This document shows, one piece after another, positions 21,989 to 33,091 of a DNA stretch of 64,000 bases. The notes beneath the pieces were generated by a model that made no database searches, was not told the DNA's origin, and saw nothing but the letters and a program-made list of their open reading frames with translations. A program made the position numbers and the translations under genes. The stretch is from Sophora flavescens (lineage: Eukaryota; Streptophyta; Magnoliopsida; Fabales; Fabaceae), in NCBI GenBank assembly GCA_030762895.1, contig CM061068.1:39914783-39978782 (forward strand). Direction: 5' to 3'. Each line of letters opens with the position of its first letter. The stretch's first letter is position 1.

Positions 21989-22084
21989 AAATCTTTATAT
22001 AACAGAAAATTTTTAAATTATTGAGCATAAAGTAATTTAAAGTTATAATTTTAAATTATTAAAATTATTGGGTATTACAATATA

Positions 22085-22957
22085 GATGAGGAGTCCATAA
22101 CCCATATCCTTAGGGACTGCAGCTTTAGTCGTGAGGTGTGGAAGGAGTTTTTGCACCCGAGAAAGGAAATGGAATTTTATAGAGGAGGGCTAATGTCGTG
22201 GGTCAAGAGCAACTTGCATGGAAACTTCGGGAAAGACAGGTATAGTGAGTGGGCTCTATGTTTTGGGACTATTACTTGGCTCATGTGGCGGTTTAGAAAT
22301 CAAGTGGTGTTTGGGCAGCATTCGGTGAACATTGGAGAAGTAATAGGAAGTGCCAAGAGGTTTTATGATGAATTCCGTGGCCATTACTCCGCACCTACTT
22401 CTCTGGATAGGATTATAAATTGATATCAAATTGTGAATGTTGGTTGGGCATTTCCGGATAGTGATCGGTTTAAATGTAATGTTGATGGATCGGTCCTTCA
22501 GGGTGGTAGACATGCGGGGTGTGGAGGAGTAGTCCGGGAATCTAGCAGATCCTGGGTTTTGGGCTTTGCCCAAAATATCGGTTCAGCTTCGATGGTAAGT
22601 ACTGAGTTGTGGTGAGGTGTGTATTCGACTTTATGCATTGCTAGGGACTACCACCTGGGTAGAATTTGGATTGAATGTGACTCAGCCTCAGTTGTGAGGC
22701 TGATTACGGACGGTTGTGGGCCGATGCACCCTTGTGGGACTATGGTAAGAAATATCCAGGATTTAGTTCGTGACTTGACACGGGTCAGGATTTTGCATGT
22801 TTATCGAGAAGGTAATAGAGTGGCGGACTGGATGGCTAATCATGCCCATTCTCTGGATAGGGGACTTCACTTACTTATTTCGCCTCCCTCGGGCTGTGGG
22901 GGTTTGTTAGTTCATGATCTTACAGGGGTTTCCTTTCCCCAGTCTGTTTTAGCTTAG
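22085..22957 (+). pseudogene. L1 ORF2 C-terminal segment with RNase H domain
   Basis: Resumes the L1 reading frame after the nested insertions. DEESITHILRDCSF completes the zinc knuckle started at 14820. Stops interrupt the frame (TGA at 22422-22424 and 22612-22614). The RNase H domain shows CNVDGSV, STELW, IECDSASVV and REGNRVADWMANHA, matching the Asp-Glu-Asp catalytic pattern of plant L1 RNase H. The reading ends at 22957, 25 bp before the A-tract. Confidence 0.85.
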
Positions 22958-22992
22958 TCTGGGCTTTGTCTCACCATTGTAACAAAAAAAAA

Positions 22993-23550
22993 AGTATTCA
23001 ACAGATAGTCGGGGGTATTAATTCTTGTCGGCCCTTTAACACATGGGCAGCGGAGGTTACATTAGGTAATGGTTAGTATAACAACATTATAAGATGGAGG
23101 TTACGTTAGGCAATAAAGAGGGTAACGACTTGGTATGATGACTATAAGAGGGAGACGATAATGAGACTAAGAGGCCAATTCGACTATACTATACACTGGA
23201 GATTTCGAGTACTAATCATTAGGTTAGAATAGTATTAAAAATGACAACCTTTTTATCTTTGCCTAATTAATACTATTTTTTTCATTTTTAGCGTCAAATA
23301 ATTTAAAAGAAACCAACCTTCTCCACTGTAATAAATAATAATAATAGTAATAATAATAATAAAACATTTTTTTTTTTTGTACTTTAACGATCTTGTTTTT
23401 TTTGTGGTGGACGGTCGTGTTTTATTTACTTGCCATGTTGAAGTATTTAAGCAGATCTTAGCCGGTCCTAGTTCACCGCTACGGCATAATCCACTTCTTT
23501 CAACCAAACAAGTTGGCGAAAACAACTTGGAACATCCATAATCTTATGTT
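22993..23550. other. Upstream region of the MNS5 gene
   Basis: No coding feature. It should contain the promoter and 5' untranslated region of the mannosidase. A poly-T/AAT-rich tract lies at 23330-23400. I see no definite TATA box. Confidence 0.4.
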
Positions 23551-26500
23551 ATGTTTCCTCCTCGGACATCGACATGCCTTCTTCTGTTCTTCCTCCTTCT
23601 TTCCACCTTCTCCGACCCTTCCATGTCCCAATCACAACCCCCTTCGGCTGCCAAGAGAATGCGCATGAGAAACAAAGTTCGCAACATGTATGTTAAATTT
23701 CAATCACCCATTCCCTACTCAATCAATTAATCTTTTTTCACATTCCAATTTTCAAATGATTTTTCTTCCCATTTTCAGTAATTTCCAGCTTCTTACTTGC
23801 TTTCTATTTGTTGCTCAAATCTATCTAAATTTTGCATTTCATAGGTTAGGATTACATTATGAAGAACGAGGCTTTAATGTCCATAGAAAAAGCCAAGGTG
23901 TATAAAGTAAAACATTTTAGTATCCAATCCTTGCCTTGTGAAGTGAAGTTTGTATATCAATTTAACTTCAATTCATAATTTGTATTGGGTTCATTTTCCT
24001 CTGCTCTGTGAAATCTCCTTATACAATTTTTTTTTTTTTTTTCTAAAAAAAATTAAGCTTTGTAGAAGGTGCAATGAAACTGATAAGAATTGCCATTATC
24101 TTTGAAGTAGGTCAAATAACATTTTGTTCAGTTCTTTTTGGCAGCAAATACTTACATGTCTTACCTTTTTTTTTGGGGGTACTCCTGTTTGTAGGTTTTA
24201 CCATGCGTATGACAACTACATGACTTATGCATTTCCGGTCAGTTATTGTTATTCGTTATTTGTTTTTCACTAGCATACACCCACTGTGCAATGCCAAGAT
24301 TGTCATCTTCCTGCTTGCAGCATGATGAGCTAAAGCCTCTCACTAAAACTTTCACCAACTCCCTAAGTGAGCTGGGAAATTTGAAGGTAAACGGCGTCTT
24401 TTTAAGAACATGAGAAGAAAATTAGTTAGAGAAATACTGAAGTAACGGTTTATTATTGCAGCTTGAGCACTTGCCTCAAGACTACAACGGGTCCGCCCTT
24501 ACGCTTATCGAATCACTGTCTAGGTATATGCATCAGGCTACTACATGAATTATTAGTTTGTATAACTCTGTTCTTATTCGGTTTGGTCCTTTCCTTATGA
24601 ATACATCTTGTTGGGTATCTTGTCGAAGTGGAAACTAATACCACTTGTTCGTTCTCCTCTAGCCTTGTTATCATGGGCAACAATACTGAATTCGAGAGGG
24701 CAGTGCTCTGGCTTTCTGAAAATCTAACATTTGATGTTGATGCACGCATTAATCTTTTTGAGGTAAATATCGGATTTGGTTGAAATTATTTATTCTGTAG
24801 ATTCGTGTAACATGACATCAGACTGCTCAAATTTCGAAAAGCTGGAGGGCTGGTGGCTTTAATTTATTTCTGAATAACATTTATTTTAAACACTTGAAAT
24901 TCGAAGCACAGTAATGTTGTTTCCTCATCATTTGATTGTAATAATTCAGTGCAACATAAGAGTTCTTGGAGGACTTGTCTCTGCTCATTTACTTGCATCT
25001 GATTCTTCAAAGAAGTTGCTTCAAGGGGCTTACAAGAATCAGCTGCTAGTTCTGGCCGAAGATTTAGGAAAACGCTTTCTACCAGCATTCAATACACCCA
25101 CTGGATTACCATATGCATGGATTAACTTAAAGGTACTGAATAAAACTTTGTATATCTGACATTTCGTAAATTTTTATTTAGATGTATACACATCACATTT
25201 CCAATTTATTTCCATTTAATTTGGTTGTAAGTATTTGAGTATTTAAAGATAGGTAATAATACCATTCCATATCTTAACAGTCAAAAGTTATCATTGCATC
25301 ACTGATATTCATTTAAGAAGTTAGTAATGGAAGACTCCTTCCACACGATTGGTGCTGATGCCAAGGTCAAAAAGGAGTAAGGAATGGTCATCACCCTTTG
25401 TAGTAATTAATTGTTTCTGTTTGAATATTAGGATTGTTATTAGTTTAGGAGTCTTATTAAGAGTGTTATTAGGTTAGGCTTGAACTAGTTGTAGTTGTAC
25501 AACACTAATACTCGACCTAGAATATTATTATAAATAGTATTAAGTCAATGTCTCGTATCTCATATCGTATCAAACAAAATACATCTGTATCCTCTGTCTT
25601 TACCCAATAACTTCAGCATGCTATCACAGTAGTATAAATACCATCCTCTGTGACATGGTCCTGTCACTATTCGCTCTGGAGTTCCCAAAATATGGAACTC
25701 CTTTGTTTGAAATCCTATGCTTTCACTCTGCTTTACCTTTTCCTGGCTGTGTTCACTTTTCCAGAATGTTTTTTCTCCCTGCTGCAGCTGCTATCTTCAG
25801 TAATTGTCCTTCCCGTTGTCAAACAGAATCCACCATTGGATTCAAAATTAACTGGATTGGGGAACCATGAATTTTTAGGCTCATCAGCCCATCCATTTGT
25901 ACCACCTCTCTTTGGCAGCCTCTATCATCTGCTTGCACGAGACAATGCATCTGTCCTCCTTTTCGGCAAATTCCTCCAAAGATCAGATCGTCCTCTCTAT
26001 TAGGGTCTACCCCAACCCTTCGTGCCTCAGTTCCACCACTAGAAGCGGCTGTTTGGTCTTGTCTCTGCTGTGGGTGGTCCTCCTTGTATTTGTTTATTTG
26101 TTTATGACCGATTTGGCCCTAGTCCTGCATGGGTTACTCTGCTCCCATTTGTTTGTCTCCTTTCTTGTCTGTTTGGCTCTGTTAGGTCTTTTTGGTCGTG
26201 TTCCTCAATGAATTGTTGTAGTCTGGCTGCTGTTTGGGCCTAATCTTGCATCTGAATGGTATGATCAGGGCCCTGTTTGGGCTGTTGATTGAGCTGTCAT
26301 GAACCATTTGCAAGTCGATTCAAGACACATCCAATTTTTCACATTCCATACGTTTTCCAAGGTTTATGGGTCTCCTGACTTCAATTTTGACAATATTCTT
26401 GTTGTTTGAATCTTCCAAATGCGTTTGATGAATTTGAGGAGTGTGGATTTTGCTGCTTAAGGTTGTGTGCCAGCTAGGAATATTTCAAATGATGTTTTCC

Positions 26501-29500
26501 TCTCCTGTTATGCATCTTCCTTGCAATGTCTCTTATCCTTGGCTGTGCAACATTCCAACCAGCTCTTGGGATTGTGCATAATTCCAGCCATCATTCTTGT
26601 TATGTTATCTTTTCATCACAATACTGGTTTTGTTGTCTCTCCAGCATCCCACAGTTTTTGGGATGCCTTATTCTGTTGTGTTGTCTCTCCAGCTATGTGG
26701 TCTATGGAGCCAATTATATATTTTCAAGTTATTTTCCTTGTTAAGTATGTTTATTTGCTACAAGCTAAAAGTATAGTAGGCTTTAGCTTGAGAGATTATT
26801 GTGTTTAATTATGTTAAGAGTTTTATTGTATTACACAAGTACATGACCTAGAACATTAGTATAAAACAAGCATTAGGTTAGTGTTTTGTGTAATATCTCG
26901 TCTCTTGTTTCTACCTGTTTATTTATTATTTCAAAAGTTTCAAAGGAATGAAAGCAGTTAACTTCTACAGTTCTGTGTTAGATCGCTAGTCAGGAATATG
27001 ACATGATATGACTAAATGCTATATTATTAGCATTCATATTAATGGTAATATAGGAAATATTTTATTTCTTTACATACGTGTAATGTCACACTGTTAGCAC
27101 TCTATAGATCTTGGTCTTTGCATTTGAATCATGTCAATTCAATTTTCGAGGCATATAAAATTCATAAATTGTAGTGTATTGCTTTTTCTTTCCTTCTTTT
27201 GTTTTTCCTCTTTTAGAAGGATATATAACTTCGCACCAATGCAAAATATTCTGTGCACAGTATGGAGTAATGGAGAATGAGACTACAGAAACAAGCACTT
27301 CAGGGTGTGGTGAGAGGTCTAGCTTAGTGCTTCAAAACTAGGGTATAGTAAAATGAAATGTCTGTTTGCTTCTAATTTTCCATCTTTGTGCAGGTTCTCT
27401 GATTCTTGAAATGGGTGCTTTATCAAAAATGACTGGTGACCCCAGATATGAATCTGTAGCTTTACGAGCTCTTCGTAAGCTATGGAGCATGCGGAGCTCG
27501 TTGAATTTATTTGGAACCACACTGGATGTGGCAACTGGGAATTGGATTGAGTTTTCATCGGGAATTGGAGCCGGTAGGTTCAGCGTGAACCGGGATGGTC
27601 TTTTTCTTTCAGTTCACGAGATTACCTATCATATCAATTGCATGCTCATTGTCCATTGATTTTAAAAATGGACTGTCTGTTGCTGATGACAGTAATGATG
27701 TTTGATATGTAGTTACATCTTAACTTACCAATGCTGATGGGCTGACCTTGATGTTTCTTATGTTGGATTTTTCCTGGATTATTCTAGGGGTTGATTCCTT
27801 CTATGAGTATCTGCTTAAAGCTCATATCCTTTTTGGGAAGGAGGACTTTTGGACAATGTTTCATTCTGCTTATCTTGCTGTGCAGAAATATTTCCGACAT
27901 GGTCCTTGGTATCACTCCAACTGCGAACATGTTTACCTTAACGTTTTCTAATCTCTAATATTGTGTATCCAGTGCTTCAAACTTAAACGTATTGGTGGAG
28001 CATATGATCAACAGTTTTAACATGAGATAGTTGTTCTAATGCAGGTACCATGAGGCTGATATGAGGACAGGAAGAGCAACTTATTGGCAGCTTACAAGCC
28101 TCCAAGCATTTTGGCCCGGCCTACAGGCAAGAAACTGGATGCAGACTTTACTCAAAATTTTGTTTGATTTAGACCTTTCTGAGTGAGTTTGTAACTTATG
28201 GAAACCAGGTTCTTGTTGGAGATGTTATTGCTGCTAATTCTTCACACCGTGAGTTCTTCCATTTGTGGAAGAGATTTGGAGTGCTACCAGAGAGGTATTT
28301 TCTGCTTTTGCAAGTTTTGTTATAACTTCAGTCTCAGTGTATATAGCTGGCATCAGGTTTTTGTTACTGTGGTACTATATAATACTATCATGTTGAACGA
28401 TAAATCCATGTAAAGGTATTTGTTGGACCATCAGATGCTTCACCCTACTGAAAAATATTATCCATTACGCCCTGAATTGGCTGAGTCAACATTCTACTTA
28501 TACCAAGCAACTAAAGGTCTGATAGTTCTTCCATCTTTGAATTTTCTGTTTACTAATATTGTGGCATTATGTTTGACTGCTTCTTAAACGTTACGCGCTT
28601 ATGATTGTTGCACTTGTAAAGACATTTCTAAATGGTAGAAAGGATCTCAGACTCTAAATTTAAGAGGAAATGTTGTAGCAATATTAAGTCAAACAGCAAT
28701 GCTAGCAACATACTATTTTTAACACACTCTTATTGAGTGAGTTCACATTGGACCCTCTAAATCACATGGGTCTACTCTCTATTTAGTGGGTCCCATATGA
28801 AACTCACCCAATAACAGAGAATGTATTGCTGGCATTTCTCTAAGTCAAACGAGATGGTTTAGAAAGGTAGGCATAACAAGGCAAGGAATGTGTGAACCTT
28901 AATTTAACTTGTATTTCTGAGTGTTAGAATAATAGAATTCTTATCATGTTGCGAGTTTTATTAGGCCTGGCTTGAACCAGTTGTACTACACTAGTACTTG
29001 TCCTTTAAATAGGAGAATTAGGTGAGTGTTTTGCATGAACACAGCATTGTAACATCACGATTATTTAGATTCATATTAATGAAATATATCCTCTCTTTTA
29101 TCTTTCCAATATTTAGGATAGTGATGATATTTCCATAGTACTTCTTCACACCAATGACCAACCTCTGTTAATTTCAGACCCATGGTATATTGATGTGGGT
29201 GAATCAATAGTCAATTCCCTTAATTCATACACCAAAGTAGATGGTGGGTTTGCTAGCATCAAGGATGTGACAACTATGCAATTGGAAGATCATCAACATA
29301 GTTTTTTTCTTGCTGAAACGTGAGACCTCGTCATTCTTCTATGATGCAACATTTAAAAAATAGAGGATGCAAAAAATTGGAATTTCTCATATAATTGCCT
29401 GACTCCAGATTTTCTATGACTAATGGTCCTTTGTTTTCTCCAGGTGCAAATATTTATATCTTCTATTTGATGATTCATTTTTACTTGAGAATAATTACAT

Positions 29501-30081
29501 ATTTACCACCGAAGGTCACCCCCTTCCAGTACTAAGCACTTGGCATGAAAGGCTTCCAGAAGCTTATATTCCAACTAATTGGACTTTCATGAAGGTATTT
29601 TAGCAATTTTTTGTAGTGAATTTAGTGAATGATTGATGAAATTGATTATGGATCATCCTCCAGTTAGTTCTTTAAGCTTCGGTGTATTGAATCAATAAAT
29701 TCTAAGAATAATTTCGCTGATACTAAATATAATTAATATGCTAGTATATTCTAGACTGTTCTTGTCAGGGATATGGAGAATTTGCTTCAACAAGAAGCTA
29801 TATGGTCCACACAAACCCCTTGAACTTGAAAGTTACTTATATTTATTTATCTTGTTGTGCAGAGGCATCAAGCAGCAAACCGAATCAGTTCAATGTCTTT
29901 GCAAGAATGCCCCGCTATGACTTTAAATTCAGGTCTACATATTGAGAGTGCTTGCCACATCCCGGACAGTCGTAGTGATTACAGGTGTTTGACTGATGAT
30001 GATTGTGGAGTTGATTCAACTACATGTAGACGAAGATCATGTAGCATGGCTGGTTATTGTGGGCTATGGCTCTTCAGATGA
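23551..30081 (+). CDS. GH47 alpha-mannosidase, EDEM/MNS5-like, 15 exons
   Basis: Exons: 23551-23687, 24195-24237, 24321-24386, 24462-24523, 24663-24762, 24950-25132, 27261-27309, 27394-27573, 27788-27908, 28045-28126, 28209-28294, 28416-28516, 29178-29319, 29444-29594, 29863-30081; together 573 aa in frame. The N-terminus has a hydrophobic signal (CLLLFFLLLST). GH47 landmarks in order: YHAYDNYMTYAFP, NIRVLGGLVSAHLL, SGIGAGVDSFYEYLLK (about 268-283), HLWKRFGVLPER, ELAESTFYLYQAT, QLEDHQHSFFLAETCKYLYLLF (about 440) and TTEGHPL, the calcium-binding Thr segment. Arabidopsis MNS5 (At1g27520) has about the same length and acts in ER-associated degradation by trimming mannose from misfolded glycoproteins. 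The Cys-rich C-terminus (SCSMAGYCGLWL) is preserved. Intron 10 begins with GC. Introns 6 and 12 contain transposon remnants. Confidence 0.93.
25405..26940 (+). mobile_element. Decayed LTR retroelement in MNS5 intron 6
   Basis: Two related LTR-like segments, about 25405-25617 and 26790-26935, share GACCTAGAAYATTA and GTATTAAGTCAGTGT-like sequence. A primer site-like TGCTATCACAG follows the first. The 1.2 kb between them has no long coding frame. It looks like a degenerate or non-autonomous copia-type element. Borders are approximate and no duplication was found. Confidence 0.45.
28127..28208 (+). other. GC-AG intron (MNS5 intron 10)
   Basis: Exon 10 ends CTACAG and the intron begins GCAAGA; it ends AACCAG before GTTCTTGTTGG. 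Using GC keeps GPGLQVLVGD in frame, as in the family. There is no GT nearby that would do so. Confidence 0.85.
28695..28840. mobile_element. Mutator-type MITE, 146 bp, in MNS5 intron 12
   Basis: Flanked by the exact 10-bp repeat TAAGTCAAAC (28685-28694 and 28841-28850). The ends are imperfect inverted repeats (GCAATGCTAGCAAC against GAAATGCCAGCAAT). A related copy is at 44523-44699. Confidence 0.8.
28921..29095 (+). repeat. LTR-like fragment in MNS5 intron 12
   Basis: Shares TTAGGCYTGGCTTGAACYAGTTGTA and ACACTARTACTYG-like sequence with the LTR at 25405-25617 in intron 6, so it is probably a solo LTR of the same family. Confidence 0.5.
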
Positions 30082-31953
30082 TTGTTGTATAACAGAATCT
30101 TCTATAGGCACTGCAAAAATAAATGAAAATCGTGATATACACAGATATAATGCAATGGCTGCTATGCCAACATTAATTAGGCACCCGTCTAATGTTACAT
30201 AAATGGGATTAATTGGTCGACACACATGAGACAGTTTTGTTAAAAGAAGTACTAGCTATTATGTTTTAAGGCATGCTTCGATAGAATCATTGTGAAAAAA
30301 AAAATGTTGTCAACGAAACATGTCCTTAATAACAATAATGTTATTTCAACGTCTGAAAAGTTGACACCTATTATGCTCGGTTAGTGATGCTTAAAATTGT
30401 AGTTTATGGCTTGTTGAGTTTGATTTATGAATACCCTTATGATACATGAGTAATTCGTTAATGGATAATTTGGTTAATGATGTATAAAATCTTAATTAAT
30501 GAAACTCGGTAAATGATTAATGAGTTATCCAATCTTAGATCTTAGTGTACCCGTTAACTAAACCTAATACATCATTAATTATGATATTAAACCTCATTAT
30601 TCGGGTATCAGATGTCGATTTTTTTATATATTCAAATAATAGAACTTAAAAGGTAATAAGTGAAAATAAGGAACATTTGCCCGATAATCGATATCAGGTA
30701 TCCATGTTAATAATCCAGCTAAAAAATTTAAATACTTATTAGCTCTTAGTCATGTTTTATTAAACATTTATGCATGGTCGATCCAACATATTTTCAGGCC
30801 TAAAACGAAAATTTATATGGGAACTTCTTAAAACTTATAATAATATTTTATTAAAAAACTATATTTTTATTTAAATTTTATCTTTATTATAAATTTTATA
30901 TTTTTAAAATGCAATCATTATGGTTGTTGTAAATTTTTATTGTGTGCTTATGCAATCACATTTGTGATTTCCGATGATTTATGGTTTAAGAATTTACATT
31001 ATTTTCTTGTTAAGCTTAAATTACCAAAAGAAAAAAATTTGAAAGTCTTAATAACCTAAAAAAAATTGGAGGCCTAAAACCTAGCCTTAGTGGCTTTGGG
31101 CTAGGGTCAGTCATGCTCTTATGCTTTATCTGTTAGAGCATAAAATAGGAAAAGATAAAAAAATGAAAAAATGTATTTTTCTCTTATCTAGTGGAGGAGA
31201 GAAATAGGGAATAGAATACAAAATTGATGAGACCCACCTCAATTTTTTTTCCTCCTCGAGTGAGAAGAAAAATGGAAGAGAGAGAGAGTATTTCATCTAA
31301 AATGGCTTTTGTACCCTTCTTTTTTGGGTTCTGATTCAATTATTTAATAAATTTAAATTAAATTGAAATTAATAAAATAATTATATTAAACTAAAAAAAA
31401 TTATTAGTTAAAACAACTTAACTCAATTAAATTAATTTAAATTAATGATTATTTAACTTAATTAAATAATGAAATTAAAATATTTGTATATTGATTTTTT
31501 AGTTAAGGGTATTTTTGTCTTTTTTAAAATAATTACACTTCTCTCTTCTCACTTTCTATCCAACCAAACAAAAGGAGAGATAAAACACACTTCCTTCACT
31601 CCTATTTCTTCTCTTTCTCTTATACCAGACAATAGATCAAATCTACTTTATTTCTCACATATTTCTCTTTTCTCATACTCTTTCTCTTCTCTTTCTATCT
31701 TCTCATTTTCTCCTAAAACCAAACAAAAGCTTAATGTTTACTAAGCATTATTTTTATGAATTTAATTGTGATCTATAATTAATGCAACTTTTTATATTAT
31801 TAAATAAATATGCATTACCATTGCTATAGAAATTTTTACTTTTTACAATAATTCTATTATATATTAATTTTTGTTTTTCAAAATATCTCATACATAACTA
31901 CGGTTTATGGAGACTAATCTCTTGAACCGGATATAAGTTAATTTTTACTTTGA
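30082..31953. other. Intergenic, no gene seen
   Basis: Contains the MNS5 3' untranslated region. Thereafter it is A+T-rich. Segment 31130-31740 has a purine-rich part (GGAGAGAAATAGGG, GAAGAGAGAGAG) and a pyrimidine-rich part (TTCTCTTTCTCTTATAC) that are roughly complementary and may be arms of an old foldback element. No coding region. Confidence 0.4.
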
Positions 31954-32330
31954 TTGTTGGCTTTTTATGGGGTCAACACCACCTTTTGATTCGGGTGGGG
32001 ACATAAATGGTCGTGGACTAATTGCCCGACCTATGATTAGAGAAATAAAGTTACTCCCTTGTTAACAGCTATATCCTTATGATAAGCGCTTGATCTTAAA
32101 TTTACACAATTGATATCAGAGTCAAGTCACGGGTTCGAATCTCCTAGTTGGTGCTAGGGTTGGTTGTTGGCCTTTATGGGGTCAGCACCACCATTTGATT
32201 TGGGACAACGTAAGTGATCGAAGAAAACCACTCGATATGTGATTAAGAAAATAAAGTTACGTCATTGTTAATATTTATAACTTTTAACGTAGTGGTAAGC
32301 GTTTGTTCCTTCAATTCTTCAAAAATAAAT
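31954..32330 (+). repeat. Two-copy head-to-tail SINE-like repeat
   Basis: Unit 1 (31954-32160) and unit 2 (32161-32330) share TTGGC-TTTATGGGGTCARCACCACC, AAATAAAGTTAC and GATAAGCG/GGTAAGCG. Between them a box B-like CGGGTTCGAATCTCC (32129-32143) follows a box A-like segment about 45 bp upstream, as in tRNA-derived SINEs. Divergence between units suggests age. Confidence 0.55.
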
Positions 32331-32543
32331 TTATTTAGCAAACCTTTTCTCAGATAATGCTAATAAATGCCCTTAGTTCTTTGTTTAAGGTATCAAAAAA
32401 TAAAAATTTGTATGAGAAAATGATATATTTAACATATCAAAAAATATTATACTTAATTTTTCAATATAAATTTTTTTTTTTTTGGATTTTTTAACCAATA
32501 CATCAAAGCTCTCGTTAGCAAACCATTTTTCTATGCATAAAAA

Positions 32544-33082
32544 GGGTTGGGCTAAGGTGCACCACCCATATTTTACACCATCCACTACACCACCCATATG
32601 TGGTAAATTTTGGACCAATCAAATCGCCATATGGGTTTGGTCAAAATTTCAAATTTTTTAGTTGTATTTCTACTGTAATCAAATATATGAATACAATATA
32701 TTGTAGTATAGTATATGTACTCTTTGTATTCGTAAATTTAACCCATATTAAAATAATGTTTTTTGATTAAAAAACTGATTATATTGTAAAATAATATTTT
32801 AATATGAATTAAAATAATGTTCGTTGTCAATAATATTTTGTAATATAATCAGTTTTTTTTAATCAAAAAACATTATTTTAATACGAGTTAAATTTACAAA
32901 TACAAAAAACACATATATTATACTACAATATACTATATTCATATAGTTTGACTACAGTATAATACAACTAGAAAGTTTGAAATTTTGACCAACCTATGTG
33001 ACAATTTGATTGACCCAAAATTTGACACATGGGTGATGTAATGGGTGATGTGAAATATGGATGGTACACTATAGCCCAACCC
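32544..33082. mobile_element. Foldback Mutator-type MITE, 539 bp, with 9-bp TSD
   Basis: The left half is the near-complete reverse complement of the right half; the arms are about 260 bp each, meeting near 32813. Ends are GGGTTGGGCTA and TAGCCCAACCC. Exact 9-bp repeats GCATAAAAA flank it (32535-32543 and 33083-33091). A 9-bp duplication points to Mutator-type transposition. No coding capacity. A transcript would fold into one long hairpin. Confidence 0.9.
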
Positions 33083-33091
33083 GCATAAAAA

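Larger units (their letters stand above)
14846..22079 (-). mobile_element. Probable gypsy LTR inserted in the L1, itself split by a copia element
   Basis: Outside the copia element (16704-21613) this leaves about 2.3 kb without coding capacity. On the minus strand it begins TGTAATACCCAATAATTT at about 22078 and ends near 14850 with a TTCGGGTCAT sequence. This resembles TGTAATACCC...GGGTCRTTACA LTRs of plant Ty3/gypsy elements. The last few bases and a duplication are not intact, so the borders are approximate. It may be a solo LTR or LTR remnant. Repeated CCCGCTC/GCTCAAGG and CCCCGA-type G+C-rich blocks lie at 15390-15620. The region 14915-16703 shows no gene. Confidence 0.5.
11298..22992 (+). 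mobile_element. L1-type LINE, decayed and split by nested LTR elements
   Basis: Two parts, 11298-14845 and about 22084-22992, read continuously as an L1 LINE: tail of ORF1, then endonuclease, reverse transcriptase, zinc-knuckle segment and RNase H, ending with an A-tract at 22982-22992. The 7.2 kb between them is foreign. The 5' end is truncated. Several frameshifts and stops make it inactive. No clear target-site duplication was found. Confidence 0.85.
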
